Shown here piece by piece: positions 41,169-50,048 of a DNA stretch of 64,000 nt. Every line of letters starts with the position of its first letter. Within the stretch, counting starts at the first letter, position 1. Under the pieces are notes generated by a model. That model saw only the letters and a program-made list of their open reading frames with translations, searched no databases and was not told where the DNA came from. This DNA is from Scatosoma sp045613545 (GTDB taxonomy: Bacteria; Bacillota; Clostridia; Christensenellales; Borkfalkiaceae), in contig JAZLBD010000006.1 of assembly GCA_045613545.1 (NCBI GenBank), positions 1 to 64,000 of the forward strand, read 5' to 3'. Made by a program: the position numbers and the translations under genes.

Positions 41169-42977
41169 TTATTCCTTATTCGTCTTTAAGATTTCCATAA
41201 ACACTTCGCTCGGGACTTCTACGCTACCCACTTGGCGCATTCTCTTTTTCCCTTCTTTTTGCTTTTCAAGGAGTTTTCTCTTTCTCGTAATATCCCCGCC
41301 GTAGCACTTTGCAAGCACGTCTTTTCTAACCGCTTTCACCGTTTCGCGCGCGATAATCTTTCCGCCGATCGCCGCTTGCACGGGCACTTCGAACATTTGA
41401 CGAGGAATGGCGTCTTTCAAGTTTTCGCAAAGCGTTCTTCCTCTTTCATACGCGCGATCTTCAAACACGATCGTCGAGAGGGCGTCGCAAAGATCCCCAT
41501 TGAGCAGAATATCAAGTTTGACGAGTTTAGAGCGTTGATATCCCGCAATCTCGTAATCAAAGCTTGCATAACCTTTCGTCCGCGATTTCAACCCGTCGAA
41601 GAAGTCGTACACGATTTCGTTTAAGGGAAGCACGTAGTCGAGCTTGACCCGTTTTTCGTCGATATAGGTCATATTTTTGAAGATCCCGCGCTTTTCCTTG
41701 CACAAATCCATAATCGCGCCCATATAATCGGGGGGCGTATAAATCTCCGCCTTGACGATCGGCTCTTCCATATATTCGATGTCGGAGGGGTCGGGGAGGT
41801 GCGAGGGATTGTCCACGTAAAATTCCGTTCCGTCCGTTTTATGCACTTTATAGCTTACCGACGGTGCGGTCGTAATGATTTCGAGGTTGAACTCCCGCTC
41901 GATCCGTTCTTGGATAATTTCCATATGCAAAAGTCCCAAAAAACCGCAACGGAACCCGAACCCAAGCGCCACCGAGTTGTCCGGCTCGAAAATCAGCGAC
42001 GCGTCGTTGAGTTGCAATTTCATAATCGCGTCTTTCAAATCGTTGAATTTACTGCCGTCCAAGGGGTAAATTCCACAGAACACGACGGGTTGCACCTTTT
42101 TATAGCCGGGTAACGGCTCTTTGGCGGGATTATTATACAAGGTGACCGTATCCCCCACCGCGACATCTTGAATGGACTTGATCGAAGCGGCGATATACCC
42201 GACTTCCCCTACCAACAGTTCGCTCTTTGGCAAAAGCCCCGGCGCGAACACGCCCACTTCCGTCACGTCCCAAGTCGTATCGGAGAGGAAGGTTTTGATA
42301 CGATCCCCCACTTTCACCTTTCCGTCGCGGATACGCACGAAAAGGATAACCCCTTTATAGTTGTCGTAATAGCTATCGAAGATCAAGGCTTTGAGCGGTT
42401 CTTCGTCGTGACCACCCGGCGAGGGGAAATATTCGACGATCGCTTCCAGCAAATCGCCGATATTCAGTCCGTCTTTTGCGGAAACGCAAGGAGCGTAGCT
42501 CGCATCCAAGCCGATCACGTCCTCGATTTCTTGTTTGACTTCGTCCACTCTTGCCGAAGGCAAGTCGATCTTGTTGATCACGGGCAATATTTCCAAATTG
42601 TTTTCGAGCGCCAAATATACGTTTGCAAGCGTTTGCGCCTCTACGCCTTGGGTGGCGTCCACCACCAAAATCGCCCCCTCGCACGCGGCGAGCGAACGGC
42701 TCACTTCATAGGTAAAGTCCACGTGTCCCGGCGTGTCAATGAGGTTGAACTCGTACTCTTTTCCGTCTTTGGCGGTGTAATACATACGGACGGGGGTGAG
42801 TTTAATGGTAATCCCTCTTTCCCGCTCGATGTCCATACTGTCGAGGAGCTGTTCTTCCATATCCCGCTTAGACACCTGCCCCGTCTGTTCCATCAAACGG
42901 TCGGCAAGGGTGCTTTTCCCGTGGTCAATGTGGGCGATAATACAAAAATTTCTTATAATACTTCTATCTTTTGCCAT
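41169..42977 (-). CDS. lepA: Elongation factor 4
   Basis: A 602-residue translational GTPase with G1 AHIDHGKST (14-22), DTPGH, NKID, and the C-terminal LepA domain near RKRKLLEKQKEGKKRMR. It back-translocates or rescues ribosomes. AAAAGGA before ATG. Lies 21 bases after a lysR gene in an apparent mnmE-lysR-lepA-hemW run. Confidence 0.97.
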   Translation of the reverse strand: MAKDRSIIRNFCIIAHIDHGKSTLADRLMEQTGQVSKRDMEEQLLDSMDIERERGITIKLTPVRMYYTAKDGKEYEFNLIDTPGHVDFTYEVSRSLAACEGAILVVDATQGVEAQTLANVYLALENNLEILPVINKIDLPSARVDEVKQEIEDVIGLDASYAPCVSAKDGLNIGDLLEAIVEYFPSPGGHDEEPLKALIFDSYYDNYKGVILFVRIRDGKVKVGDRIKTFLSDTTWDVTEVGVFAPGLLPKSELLVGEVGYIAASIKSIQDVAVGDTVTLYNNPAKEPLPGYKKVQPVVFCGIYPLDGSKFNDLKDAIMKLQLNDASLIFEPDNSVALGFGFRCGFLGLLHMEIIQERIEREFNLEIITTAPSVSYKVHKTDGTEFYVDNPSHLPDPSDIEYMEEPIVKAEIYTPPDYMGAIMDLCKEKRGIFKNMTYIDEKRVKLDYVLPLNEIVYDFFDGLKSRTKGYASFDYEIAGYQRSKLVKLDILLNGDLCDALSTIVFEDRAYERGRTLCENLKDAIPRQMFEVPVQAAIGGKIIARETVKAVRKDVLAKCYGGDITRKRKLLEKQKEGKKRMRQVGSVEVPSEVFMEILKTNKE

Positions 42978-42998
42978 ATTTTTCCTTTTAATAAAGCC

Positions 42999-43892
42999 TT
43001 ACACGTCAAGGTCGAAGAGGGCTAAAAACATACGCAACGCATATGATATCTTTGCGTTTTTTGGCATAATCATACCGATCGAACGGGCGGGCAACGACGG
43101 ATCCGTCCTAACTTCAAACAGCGAACGGTCCTCCAAACGATGCCGAGCGTATTCACGGGGAATAATCCCCACCCCCATCCCTCGAATGACGAGCCGTTTC
43201 ATCAAGTCCCAACCGCTAATCTCGATCGCGGGCTTCAAGTCGATGCCGACATTTGCCAAGAAATCGTTGAGAAGTTGTCTCGGCGTCGTCGTTCCCTCTA
43301 ACATAACGAGGGGATAATCTTGCAATCTAGCCAAAGGGATCACGCCGTCCGTCAACTCTAAATTTTCTTTGTTGGTGATAAAGATGTCGGTGAGGCGCAT
43401 ACAATCGCCGTATACCAAGATATCGGGATCGTCCTCGACGGGTAAATTAACGAACGCCACGTCGCACTTGTTTTCTTTGAGACCGTCCGCCGCACGAGGG
43501 GGCAGGTCTGAGACAAGTTCAATTTTAACGGAGGGATACTTGGAGTGAAATTCCACGATTTTATCAGCGAGGAAATATTCGAAAATCGTCGCGGACGCCC
43601 CTACGCGGATCGTTCCCGACGCGGACGAGGAAAGTTGTTCGATTTGGTTTTCCGCCTCGCCGAACAATCGGAGCGCTTGTTCCACTTTCGAGAATATAAG
43701 CTTTCCGCCCTTTTCAGAAAGTTCCATTCCCCGATGCGTTCGATTGAATAAACTCACGCCGAGTTGATTTTCCAGCTGTTTAATCGACTGGGAAACCGCC
43801 GGTTGGGATATGTATAACTCCTCCGCCGCCTTCGTTAAACTTCCGCATTTTGCCACCATATAAAATACTCTATACAGTTCTAAATTGACCAT
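42999..43892 (-). CDS. LysR-family transcriptional regulator
   Basis: A 297-residue regulator: HTH at 1-60 (GSLTKAAEELYISQPAVSQSIKQLE), effector domain with QDYPLVMLEG and GMGVGIIPREYA typical of CysB/CysL-type members. It is placed between mnmE and lepA in the same direction, ten bases after the mnmE stop, so probably co-transcribed rather than divergent from its target. GGGGGG precedes the ATG at 43892. Confidence 0.9.
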   Translation of the reverse strand: MVNLELYRVFYMVAKCGSLTKAAEELYISQPAVSQSIKQLENQLGVSLFNRTHRGMELSEKGGKLIFSKVEQALRLFGEAENQIEQLSSSASGTIRVGASATIFEYFLADKIVEFHSKYPSVKIELVSDLPPRAADGLKENKCDVAFVNLPVEDDPDILVYGDCMRLTDIFITNKENLELTDGVIPLARLQDYPLVMLEGTTTPRQLLNDFLANVGIDLKPAIEISGWDLMKRLVIRGMGVGIIPREYARHRLEDRSLFEVRTDPSLPARSIGMIMPKNAKISYALRMFLALFDLDV

Positions 43893-43902
43893 AAATCCCC
43901 CC

Positions 43903-45249
43903 TTATTTTCCCACGCAGAACTTGGAGAAAATTTCATCAATAATTGCTTCCGACGCCGTTTCGCCCGTCACTTCGCCAAGCGCCGACCAACCGTCCGTGA
44001 CGTCGAGTCCGATCAAATCGAGCGGTGCTACGCCGAGCGACGAAAACGCTTTTTGTAAGTATTCCTTTCCGCGCGTAAGCGCTTCGAAATGTCTCTCTTC
44101 TATGAGGAACGCGGCGTCTTCCGTCCGTTGTCCCATGCTCTTTTCATAGAGCTTTTCTTTGAGTCTTTCAAGACCTTGCCCCGTCGTTGCGGAGGTAAAA
44201 ATATCCGTGTCCGTGTCCGTTTCCGCATCGCCGTGCAAAAGATCGGCTTTGTTGACGACCTTGATATGCGGACGGTTTTTGGCGAGCGTGAGGGCGCGCG
44301 CGTCCTCCTCGTCCAGCCCTTGCGTCAAATCGGCAACGAATACCACGACGTCGGCGCTTTTGATAATATTTTCGGCGCGGTTGATTCCGATGGATTCAAT
44401 CGTATCCTCGCTCTCTCTTACCCCCGCCGTATCGTATAGATTGAATTTTACGCCGTGAATTTCTAGCGTACCCTCGACGGCGTCGCGCGTCGTCCCCGCG
44501 ATATCCGAAACGATCGCTTTATCGTAGCCGAGGAGTTTGTTAAGGAGGGAGCTTTTGCCGGTGTTCGGTTTTCCGCAAAGGGCAACCGTCACCCCCGATT
44601 TTATCTTTTTCCCTTGCTGATACCCCGACAAAATCTCGGTAAGTTCACCCACGATCTCTTGCAAGCCCTTTCGGATCTCGTCCGTCGTTTCTTCTTCCAA
44701 ATCTTCTTCGGGATAATCGACGGACGCGTCGATCCCTGCTAGGAGTTCTTTGAGTTTGTTTTGTAGCGCTTTCACTTTTCCCGTGAGCGTTTCGTTATAG
44801 AGCATAAAACCTGCTCGGAGTTCGGCTTCCGACTCTCCGCTGATCATATCCGCAATCCCCTCCGCCGAAGCAAGGGAGACCTTTCCGTTCAAAAACGCGC
44901 GACGGGTAAATTCCCCTTTCCCCGCCGGTTGCGCGCCGAGGGAACAGGCTTTTTTGAGCACCCCTCTTACGATCGTTTCACCGCCGTGGCATTGGAATTC
45001 CACCACGTCTTCCCCCGTATAGCTTCTCGGGGCTTTGAAATATACGCAAAGCCCGTAATCGGTGAAAGCGTCCACCTCTATATTGCCGGGATACATACGA
45101 TAGGGCTCGAATTGAAGGACGGAAACGCTTCCCTTAGGGGAAAACATCTTGCTTGCGATTTGCAAAGCTTCCGATCCGCTGAGGCGCACGATCGCCACCC
45201 CGCCTTTCCCGTGGGGCGTCGCTATCGCAGCTATCGTATTCGTTTTCAT
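43903..45249 (-). CDS. mnmE: tRNA modification GTPase MnmE
   Basis: A 448-residue protein: N-terminal tetrahydrofolate-binding domain, helical domain with inserted G domain (G1 GKPNTGKSS at about 222, DTAGVRESED), and the catalytic C-terminal FCVGK. With MnmG it modifies U34 in tRNA. AAAGGAG before ATG. Confidence 0.97.
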   Translation of the reverse strand: MKTNTIAAIATPHGKGGVAIVRLSGSEALQIASKMFSPKGSVSVLQFEPYRMYPGNIEVDAFTDYGLCVYFKAPRSYTGEDVVEFQCHGGETIVRGVLKKACSLGAQPAGKGEFTRRAFLNGKVSLASAEGIADMISGESEAELRAGFMLYNETLTGKVKALQNKLKELLAGIDASVDYPEEDLEEETTDEIRKGLQEIVGELTEILSGYQQGKKIKSGVTVALCGKPNTGKSSLLNKLLGYDKAIVSDIAGTTRDAVEGTLEIHGVKFNLYDTAGVRESEDTIESIGINRAENIIKSADVVVFVADLTQGLDEEDARALTLAKNRPHIKVVNKADLLHGDAETDTDTDIFTSATTGQGLERLKEKLYEKSMGQRTEDAAFLIEERHFEALTRGKEYLQKAFSSLGVAPLDLIGLDVTDGWSALGEVTGETASEAIIDEIFSKFCVGK

Positions 45250-45293
45250 CGTGAATTCTCCTTTTCTTTATAATCTTTGATTATATCTATCTT

Positions 45294-45323
45294 ATTATAG
45301 CACACTCTGGCCTCTCGTGTAAA
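45294..45323 (-). promoter_or_regulatory. Promoter of the mnmE operon
   Basis: On the minus strand TTTACA (45318-45323), 18 bases, TATAAT (45294-45299). Confidence 0.75.
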
Positions 45324-45389
45324 TCGTTTTCAGAGCTATTTTTCACGAAATATATAACTTCGCCTTATTTTATACGCCGTTTTGACATA

Positions 45390-45418
45390 AAAAAAAGAGC
45401 GACTCATCGTCGCTCGTT
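45390..45418 (-). terminator. Terminator of the ecf-truA operon
   Basis: The stem GAGCGAC/GTCGCTC with long A/T runs directly after the membrane protein stop. Confidence 0.88.
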
Positions 45419-45419
45419 T

Positions 45420-46307
45420 TTAGTTAAATAAATCGTCGTCGGAATCTTCGTCCGTCCCGGTCGGTTCCTCAAAATCAAACGGATCGTCGCCGGAAGAAAA
45501 CTCTTCGAACGGTTCCTCCGCTTTTTTCTCCTCGGAGGAAGATGGACGATAGGGATTGTTGTAGGGATTGCCGTACAGATTTTGTCCGTAAGGGTTGCCG
45601 TATGGTCCGTACGCCGACATTCTACGCGCGTATTCTTCCCGTTTTCTACGCATATACGCGTCAAAGTCAATCGCCTTATTTTTACGAAGCACGAACACGA
45701 TGATAAACCGAGAAAGAGGAACTAAAATCGTGAGCCAAGAAAGCAACGTATATCCGCGCGTGTAATACTTTTTATACAATCCGCTAAAGAGCACGAAAAG
45801 GAGCACCATTTGAATCAAGCCCGCCACCGATACGACGTATTCGGAAACGCGATAAAAATTAAACGCAATCTCGCCCGAACGGCTCAAAGATTCCCAGTAT
45901 ACGCTACCCTCTTGCACGAGCATCGTTTCCCCGTGATGGACGAACAAATAGAATTCGGAAAAAATAGAGACGCCGACGAACAAAAAGCAAACGATTTGCG
46001 CGATCATGGCGTACAATCCCGCATGTTTCATTTTTCTGCCGAATACCGAACATTCCCCCGCGAGTCTGCCCACTTGCAACAAGTTGACGAAAGGGATAAA
46101 ACAAAGCCATTTCTTCGTCAAATTCCGCTTTTTCGACATCACGAAAAGCCCGATGGCGTAAAAGACGAAAACGATCGCCAAAACGGCGCAAGATACGAGC
46201 AGGGCTAACACAAACGGCCTGCCGTTGCTCGCCAGAACCGAAACGTCACCGCCTTTCGTTGCAAGCAAAATATTTATAATTGCTTCGTATATGTTGTAAA
46301 TTTCCAT
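45420..46307 (-). CDS. Membrane protein with GPYGNPYG-type tail, unknown
   Basis: A 295-residue protein with about five membrane helices in residues 1-215, then a basic stretch, a Gly/Pro/Tyr/Asn-rich repeat (GPYGNPYGQNLYGNPY) and an acidic C-terminus ending DEDSDDDLFN. No family recognised. AGAGGAA before ATG. Last gene of the ecfA-ecfT-truA operon. Confidence 0.65.
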   Translation of the reverse strand: MEIYNIYEAIINILLATKGGDVSVLASNGRPFVLALLVSCAVLAIVFVFYAIGLFVMSKKRNLTKKWLCFIPFVNLLQVGRLAGECSVFGRKMKHAGLYAMIAQIVCFLFVGVSIFSEFYLFVHHGETMLVQEGSVYWESLSRSGEIAFNFYRVSEYVVSVAGLIQMVLLFVLFSGLYKKYYTRGYTLLSWLTILVPLSRFIIVFVLRKNKAIDFDAYMRRKREEYARRMSAYGPYGNPYGQNLYGNPYNNPYRPSSSEEKKAEEPFEEFSSGDDPFDFEEPTGTDEDSDDDLFN

Positions 46308-46339
46308 AAAATTCCTCTTTTCTTTTCAAAAACGCTACA

Positions 46340-47092
46340 TTATTCGTCGTACTCCACTTGCCACAAGGTCAAACCTTTCGCGGGCATCGTTTTGCCAACG
46401 TAAGACCGGTCGCCCGTTGCAAACGCTTGCAATAGACTTTCCTTGCTCCGTTTTTCTAAGGCAAGGTCTATTATTTCGCCTACCATATTACGGACCATAT
46501 TATATAAAAACCCGTTTCCCGTCACGTAGATAGAGATATCACGGTTTCCATATGAGTTTGCTTCTTCCACGCGCACTTCATACACCGTACGCTCCGTCGT
46601 TTTTACCGAAGATCCCGACGCGCAAAAAGCCTTAAAATCGTGCGTTCCTTCTAGCCATGCCCCCACCGTTTGCAATTTTTCCAAAGGGGGGATTTTATCC
46701 AACCGAACGCTATAACGCTCTTTGAGCGGAAGCTCGCGCAAGCTTTCATACAGCGAATACCGATAGGTTTTTCTCTTCGCCGTGCGGTTGCAATCAAACC
46801 CCTCTTCCGCTTTCCAGCCCTTTACAAGGCGAATATCGGAGGGCAAAAAACGGTTGATGCAATCGGGAATCTTTTCAGGGGGAACGGGGCAGTCTTCCGC
46901 CTCGAATTCGCACACCTGCCCCAAGGCGTGTACGCCGGCGTCCGTTCGACCGCTCGCCTTGACCGTATATTCCTTTTTTAGCGCCTCGAAAAACGCTTCC
47001 TCCACCTTTTGTTGCACGGAAACCGCGTTTTTTTGGCGTTGCCAACCGGCGTAATTCGTACCGTCGTACGAGAGGGTAAAAGCATATTTCAT
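46340..47092 (-). CDS. truA: tRNA pseudouridine synthase A
   Basis: A 250-residue enzyme with catalytic Asp51 in SGRTDAGVHALGQV. It makes pseudouridine at positions 38-40 of tRNA. It follows ecfT by ten bases, the classic Bacillota order. AGGAGG before ATG. Confidence 0.97.
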   Translation of the reverse strand: MKYAFTLSYDGTNYAGWQRQKNAVSVQQKVEEAFFEALKKEYTVKASGRTDAGVHALGQVCEFEAEDCPVPPEKIPDCINRFLPSDIRLVKGWKAEEGFDCNRTAKRKTYRYSLYESLRELPLKERYSVRLDKIPPLEKLQTVGAWLEGTHDFKAFCASGSSVKTTERTVYEVRVEEANSYGNRDISIYVTGNGFLYNMVRNMVGEIIDLALEKRSKESLLQAFATGDRSYVGKTMPAKGLTLWQVEYDE

Positions 47093-47102
47093 ACGATCCT
47101 CC

Positions 47103-47915
47103 TCATACCAAATGCGGTAAAAATACTCGGCATAAAATCACTGCGGTAAGGAGCAATCCGCCGAAAACCAAAGCGAAATAATCGCCTACCTTAAAGGTGA
47201 GTTTTTTATATTTCGTCCGCACTTTACTCCCCGAATAACAGCGCGCGTCCATCGCATCGCCAAGTTCTTCCGCCCGTCGAATCGCGCTGATAAGCAAGGG
47301 AATCAAGACGGGAATAATCGCCTTAATTCTCTTGACGAGTCCGCCCGTTTCAAAGTCTGCGCCTCTCGCTTTTTGCGCATTCATAATACGCGCCGTTTCG
47401 TCCGATAAAATGGGAATAAACCGCAAGGCGATCGACATAATGAGCGCGAGCTCGTGCACGGGGAAACGGATCAGTTTTAACGGATAGAGCAAGCTTTCCA
47501 ACCCGTCCGTCAACGATACGGGGGTCGTCGTGAGGGTAAGGAGGGACGAGCCTAATACGAGAAGCAACAGTCTCGACGACAAGAACAGGGTGTAAAAAAT
47601 CCCCTCTTTCGTGATTTTGATAAACTTCCAAGAGAAAAGCGCCTCGCCGTCACGATAGAAAAACAAGTTCAAGCAAGCGGTAAAAACGAGTAAAATCGCC
47701 ACTCCCTTTACCGAGAGCAACAGCTTTTTAACGGGAATTTTGCTCATTAGAACTACCGTCAAAAATACGAGTAGGCAAACCCCAAGCCCGTAGAAATTCT
47801 TCGCCGTGAAAATCGACGTGATGTACAAAATTAAAAAGAGTATTTTCGTGCGGGGATCGAGCTTATGCACGGGGGAACTTACGGGGTAATACTGCCCGAA
47901 CGTCACGTCACGCAT
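47103..47915 (-). CDS. ecfT: ECF transporter transmembrane subunit EcfT
   Basis: A 270-residue membrane protein with five to six helices and the two coupling motifs around QKARGADF and DAMDARCYSG, whose Ala-Arg-Gly pairs contact the ATPases. It overlaps ecfA by eight bases. Works with interchangeable vitamin-binding S components encoded elsewhere. Confidence 0.95.
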   Translation of the reverse strand: MRDVTFGQYYPVSSPVHKLDPRTKILFLILYITSIFTAKNFYGLGVCLLVFLTVVLMSKIPVKKLLLSVKGVAILLVFTACLNLFFYRDGEALFSWKFIKITKEGIFYTLFLSSRLLLLVLGSSLLTLTTTPVSLTDGLESLLYPLKLIRFPVHELALIMSIALRFIPILSDETARIMNAQKARGADFETGGLVKRIKAIIPVLIPLLISAIRRAEELGDAMDARCYSGSKVRTKYKKLTFKVGDYFALVFGGLLLTAVILCRVFLPHLV

Positions 47916-49746
47916 CGCGCACCTCCTTTACCGTTTCCACGTAGCGCAAAAGCGCGGAAACGAACCGATCGGAAGAAATTTCGCAACCTATTTCCACCCC
48001 TTGTTTTTTCAAAAGCGCTTTGACTTTTGCCGTAAAGGAAACGTCGAGTCCCAAAGTTTCAATCTCGTCAACGTCGGAGAAAAGTTCCGTCGGCGTTCCG
48101 ACGCGAACGACTTTCCCCTCGGAAAAAATAGCCGCGCGCGTGCAGTTTTCCGCAATTTCGTCCATATCGTGCGAGACGACGATTACCGTCTTACACCACT
48201 CTGCGTGAATGGTTTTGAGCAGACTCATAATTTGTTCTTTCCCAAGTGGATCGAGCCCCGCCGCCGGTTCGTCAAGCACCAAGATTTCTGGCTTCGTGAC
48301 GATGACGCCCGCGATTGCCACTCGGCGTTTTTGACCGCCCGAAAGCTCGAACGGGGATTTGTCTTTAATCGCCGAATAATCGAGCCCTACCGTTTCAAGC
48401 GCCTCTTTTACAGCGCTTGCCACTTTTTCTTCGCTGAGCTCTTTCTCGGAAAAGTTTCTAAGCCCGAACGCCACGTCCTCGAACACCGATTCGGCAAAGA
48501 GTTGGTATTCGGGATATTGGAACACCATTCCCACTTTACTTCTGAGCTTCTTAAAATTGGTGTTCTTATCGGTCAAATCAAAGCCGTTTACCACCAGTTT
48601 TTGATAAGGGAGCGGACGTTTTTTATACTTTTTCGGTTTATATTTCTTCATTGCCGTAGGCAACTTAATGAGCGCGTTCAAGTGTTGCAAGAAAGTAGAT
48701 TTTCCGCTACCCGTATGCCCGATAATTCCAAAAAACTCTCCGCTTTCGATCGTTAAATCAACACCGCAAAGCGCGTGCGTGGCGAAGGGGGAATCGAAAT
48801 TGTAGACGTAGGACAAATTTTCACATTCCACTCTCCCTACCGTCTCGGCATTTTCCTTTCGTTCTTCCCTGTCAAAATGCAATTCCGCTCTACGCCCGTC
48901 CAAAACGGTCAAAATATCTCTTGCAAGGGTTTGCGGATAAAGGGTATCGCGCACCTCCACTCCCCCTTTGGTTAAATTTCGACAAATTTTGAGTGGCCGA
49001 GGCAAAGTGAGTTGGAAAGTTTCCAAGTCCTCTTCCCGTTTTAATACGTCTTTGGGTTTTCCTTGCAACACGATCTCCCCGCAGTTCATCACAATCGCGC
49101 GATCGGCGAACATCGCCTCTTCGGGAAAGTGGGTGATAAGGACAATCGTGATCCCCTTTTCCTCGTTGAGCTTCTTCACGACTTCCAAAACTTCCTTTCT
49201 GCCTCTTGGATCCAGCATTGAGGTCGATTCGTCGAGAATCATAATTTCGGGCGATAACGCAAGCACGCCTGCAATGGCAATGCGCTGTTTTTGACCGCCC
49301 GATAAACGCGAGGGCATCGACGTGCGGTATTCTTGCATACCGACGGAAGCGAGGGAAAAATCAATCCGTTCGCCAATTTCCTTTCTCGGAATCCCTACGT
49401 TTTCGGGGCCGAACGCGATATCGTCCTCGACGATAGACGCCACCATTTGGTTGTCGGGGTTTTGAAATACGATCCCCACGTGACGGCGCACGTCAAACGC
49501 GTTGCGTTCTTCCGCAATATCCTTCCCAAGCACGGTAATCGTGCCGGACGAGGGGGAAAGAAGTCCGTCGATGAGGCGAGCGAGCGTAGATTTTCCACTG
49601 CCGTTATGCCCAAGTATCACCAAAAACTCTCCCTTTTTCACCGTCAAGTTAACCCCGCAAAGAGCATAGTCCTTGTGCGCGGTTTTTTCCCCGTCGTAGG
49701 TGAAATAAACGTTATCCAGTTGTATAGCCACTTCGTTCGTTTGCAT
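47908..49746 (-). CDS. Fused ECF transporter ATPase (EcfA1-EcfA2)
   Basis: A 612-residue protein carrying two complete ABC ATPase domains. The first (1-255) has Walker A GHNGSGKST, LSGGQ at 148-152 and LDESTSMLDP (EcfA1 type). The second (305-612) has GHTGSGKST, LSGGQ at 468-472 and LDEPAAGLDP (EcfA2 type). A linker of about 50 residues joins them, and a basic loop (about 363-380) is inserted in domain 2. Most Bacillota encode these as two genes. AAGGATC before ATG. Confidence 0.95.
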   Translation of the reverse strand: MQTNEVAIQLDNVYFTYDGEKTAHKDYALCGVNLTVKKGEFLVILGHNGSGKSTLARLIDGLLSPSSGTITVLGKDIAEERNAFDVRRHVGIVFQNPDNQMVASIVEDDIAFGPENVGIPRKEIGERIDFSLASVGMQEYRTSMPSRLSGGQKQRIAIAGVLALSPEIMILDESTSMLDPRGRKEVLEVVKKLNEEKGITIVLITHFPEEAMFADRAIVMNCGEIVLQGKPKDVLKREEDLETFQLTLPRPLKICRNLTKGGVEVRDTLYPQTLARDILTVLDGRRAELHFDREERKENAETVGRVECENLSYVYNFDSPFATHALCGVDLTIESGEFFGIIGHTGSGKSTFLQHLNALIKLPTAMKKYKPKKYKKRPLPYQKLVVNGFDLTDKNTNFKKLRSKVGMVFQYPEYQLFAESVFEDVAFGLRNFSEKELSEEKVASAVKEALETVGLDYSAIKDKSPFELSGGQKRRVAIAGVIVTKPEILVLDEPAAGLDPLGKEQIMSLLKTIHAEWCKTVIVVSHDMDEIAENCTRAAIFSEGKVVRVGTPTELFSDVDEIETLGLDVSFTAKVKALLKKQGVEIGCEISSDRFVSALLRYVETVKEVRDA

Positions 49747-49799
49747 TCGTTGATCCTTACGTTTGACTTTTGCCTATGAGGGCATAAATTTCCAAATAT

Positions 49800-49828
49800 A
49801 TTATAGCAGATTTTTTTTCGTTTTACAA
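49800..49828 (-). promoter_or_regulatory. Promoter of the ecf-truA operon
   Basis: On the minus strand TTGTAA (49823-49828), 17 bases, TATAAT (49800-49805). Confidence 0.78.
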
Positions 49829-49951
49829 TGAAAATGGTGTGAAATTTCAAGATAATCCGTTGAAAAAACGACTTTTTATCCGCAATCGCCCTCCCCCGTC
49901 TCTTTTTTTGGGTTTTTTGAAAAAAATTTTTGCCTTTTTTGGTTTTTCGTA

Positions 49952-49980
49952 TTGACTTAAACGAAAAAATGCTATATAAT
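49952..49980 (+). promoter_or_regulatory. Promoter of nifJ
   Basis: TTGACT (49952-49957), 17 bases, TATAAT (49975-49980). Confidence 0.87.
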
Positions 49981-50048
49981 GATATAGCGTGCGTAGGTCA
50001 CACGACCTTCCATCTAAATTTGAAATACTTAAACGGAGGACTTTTTTG

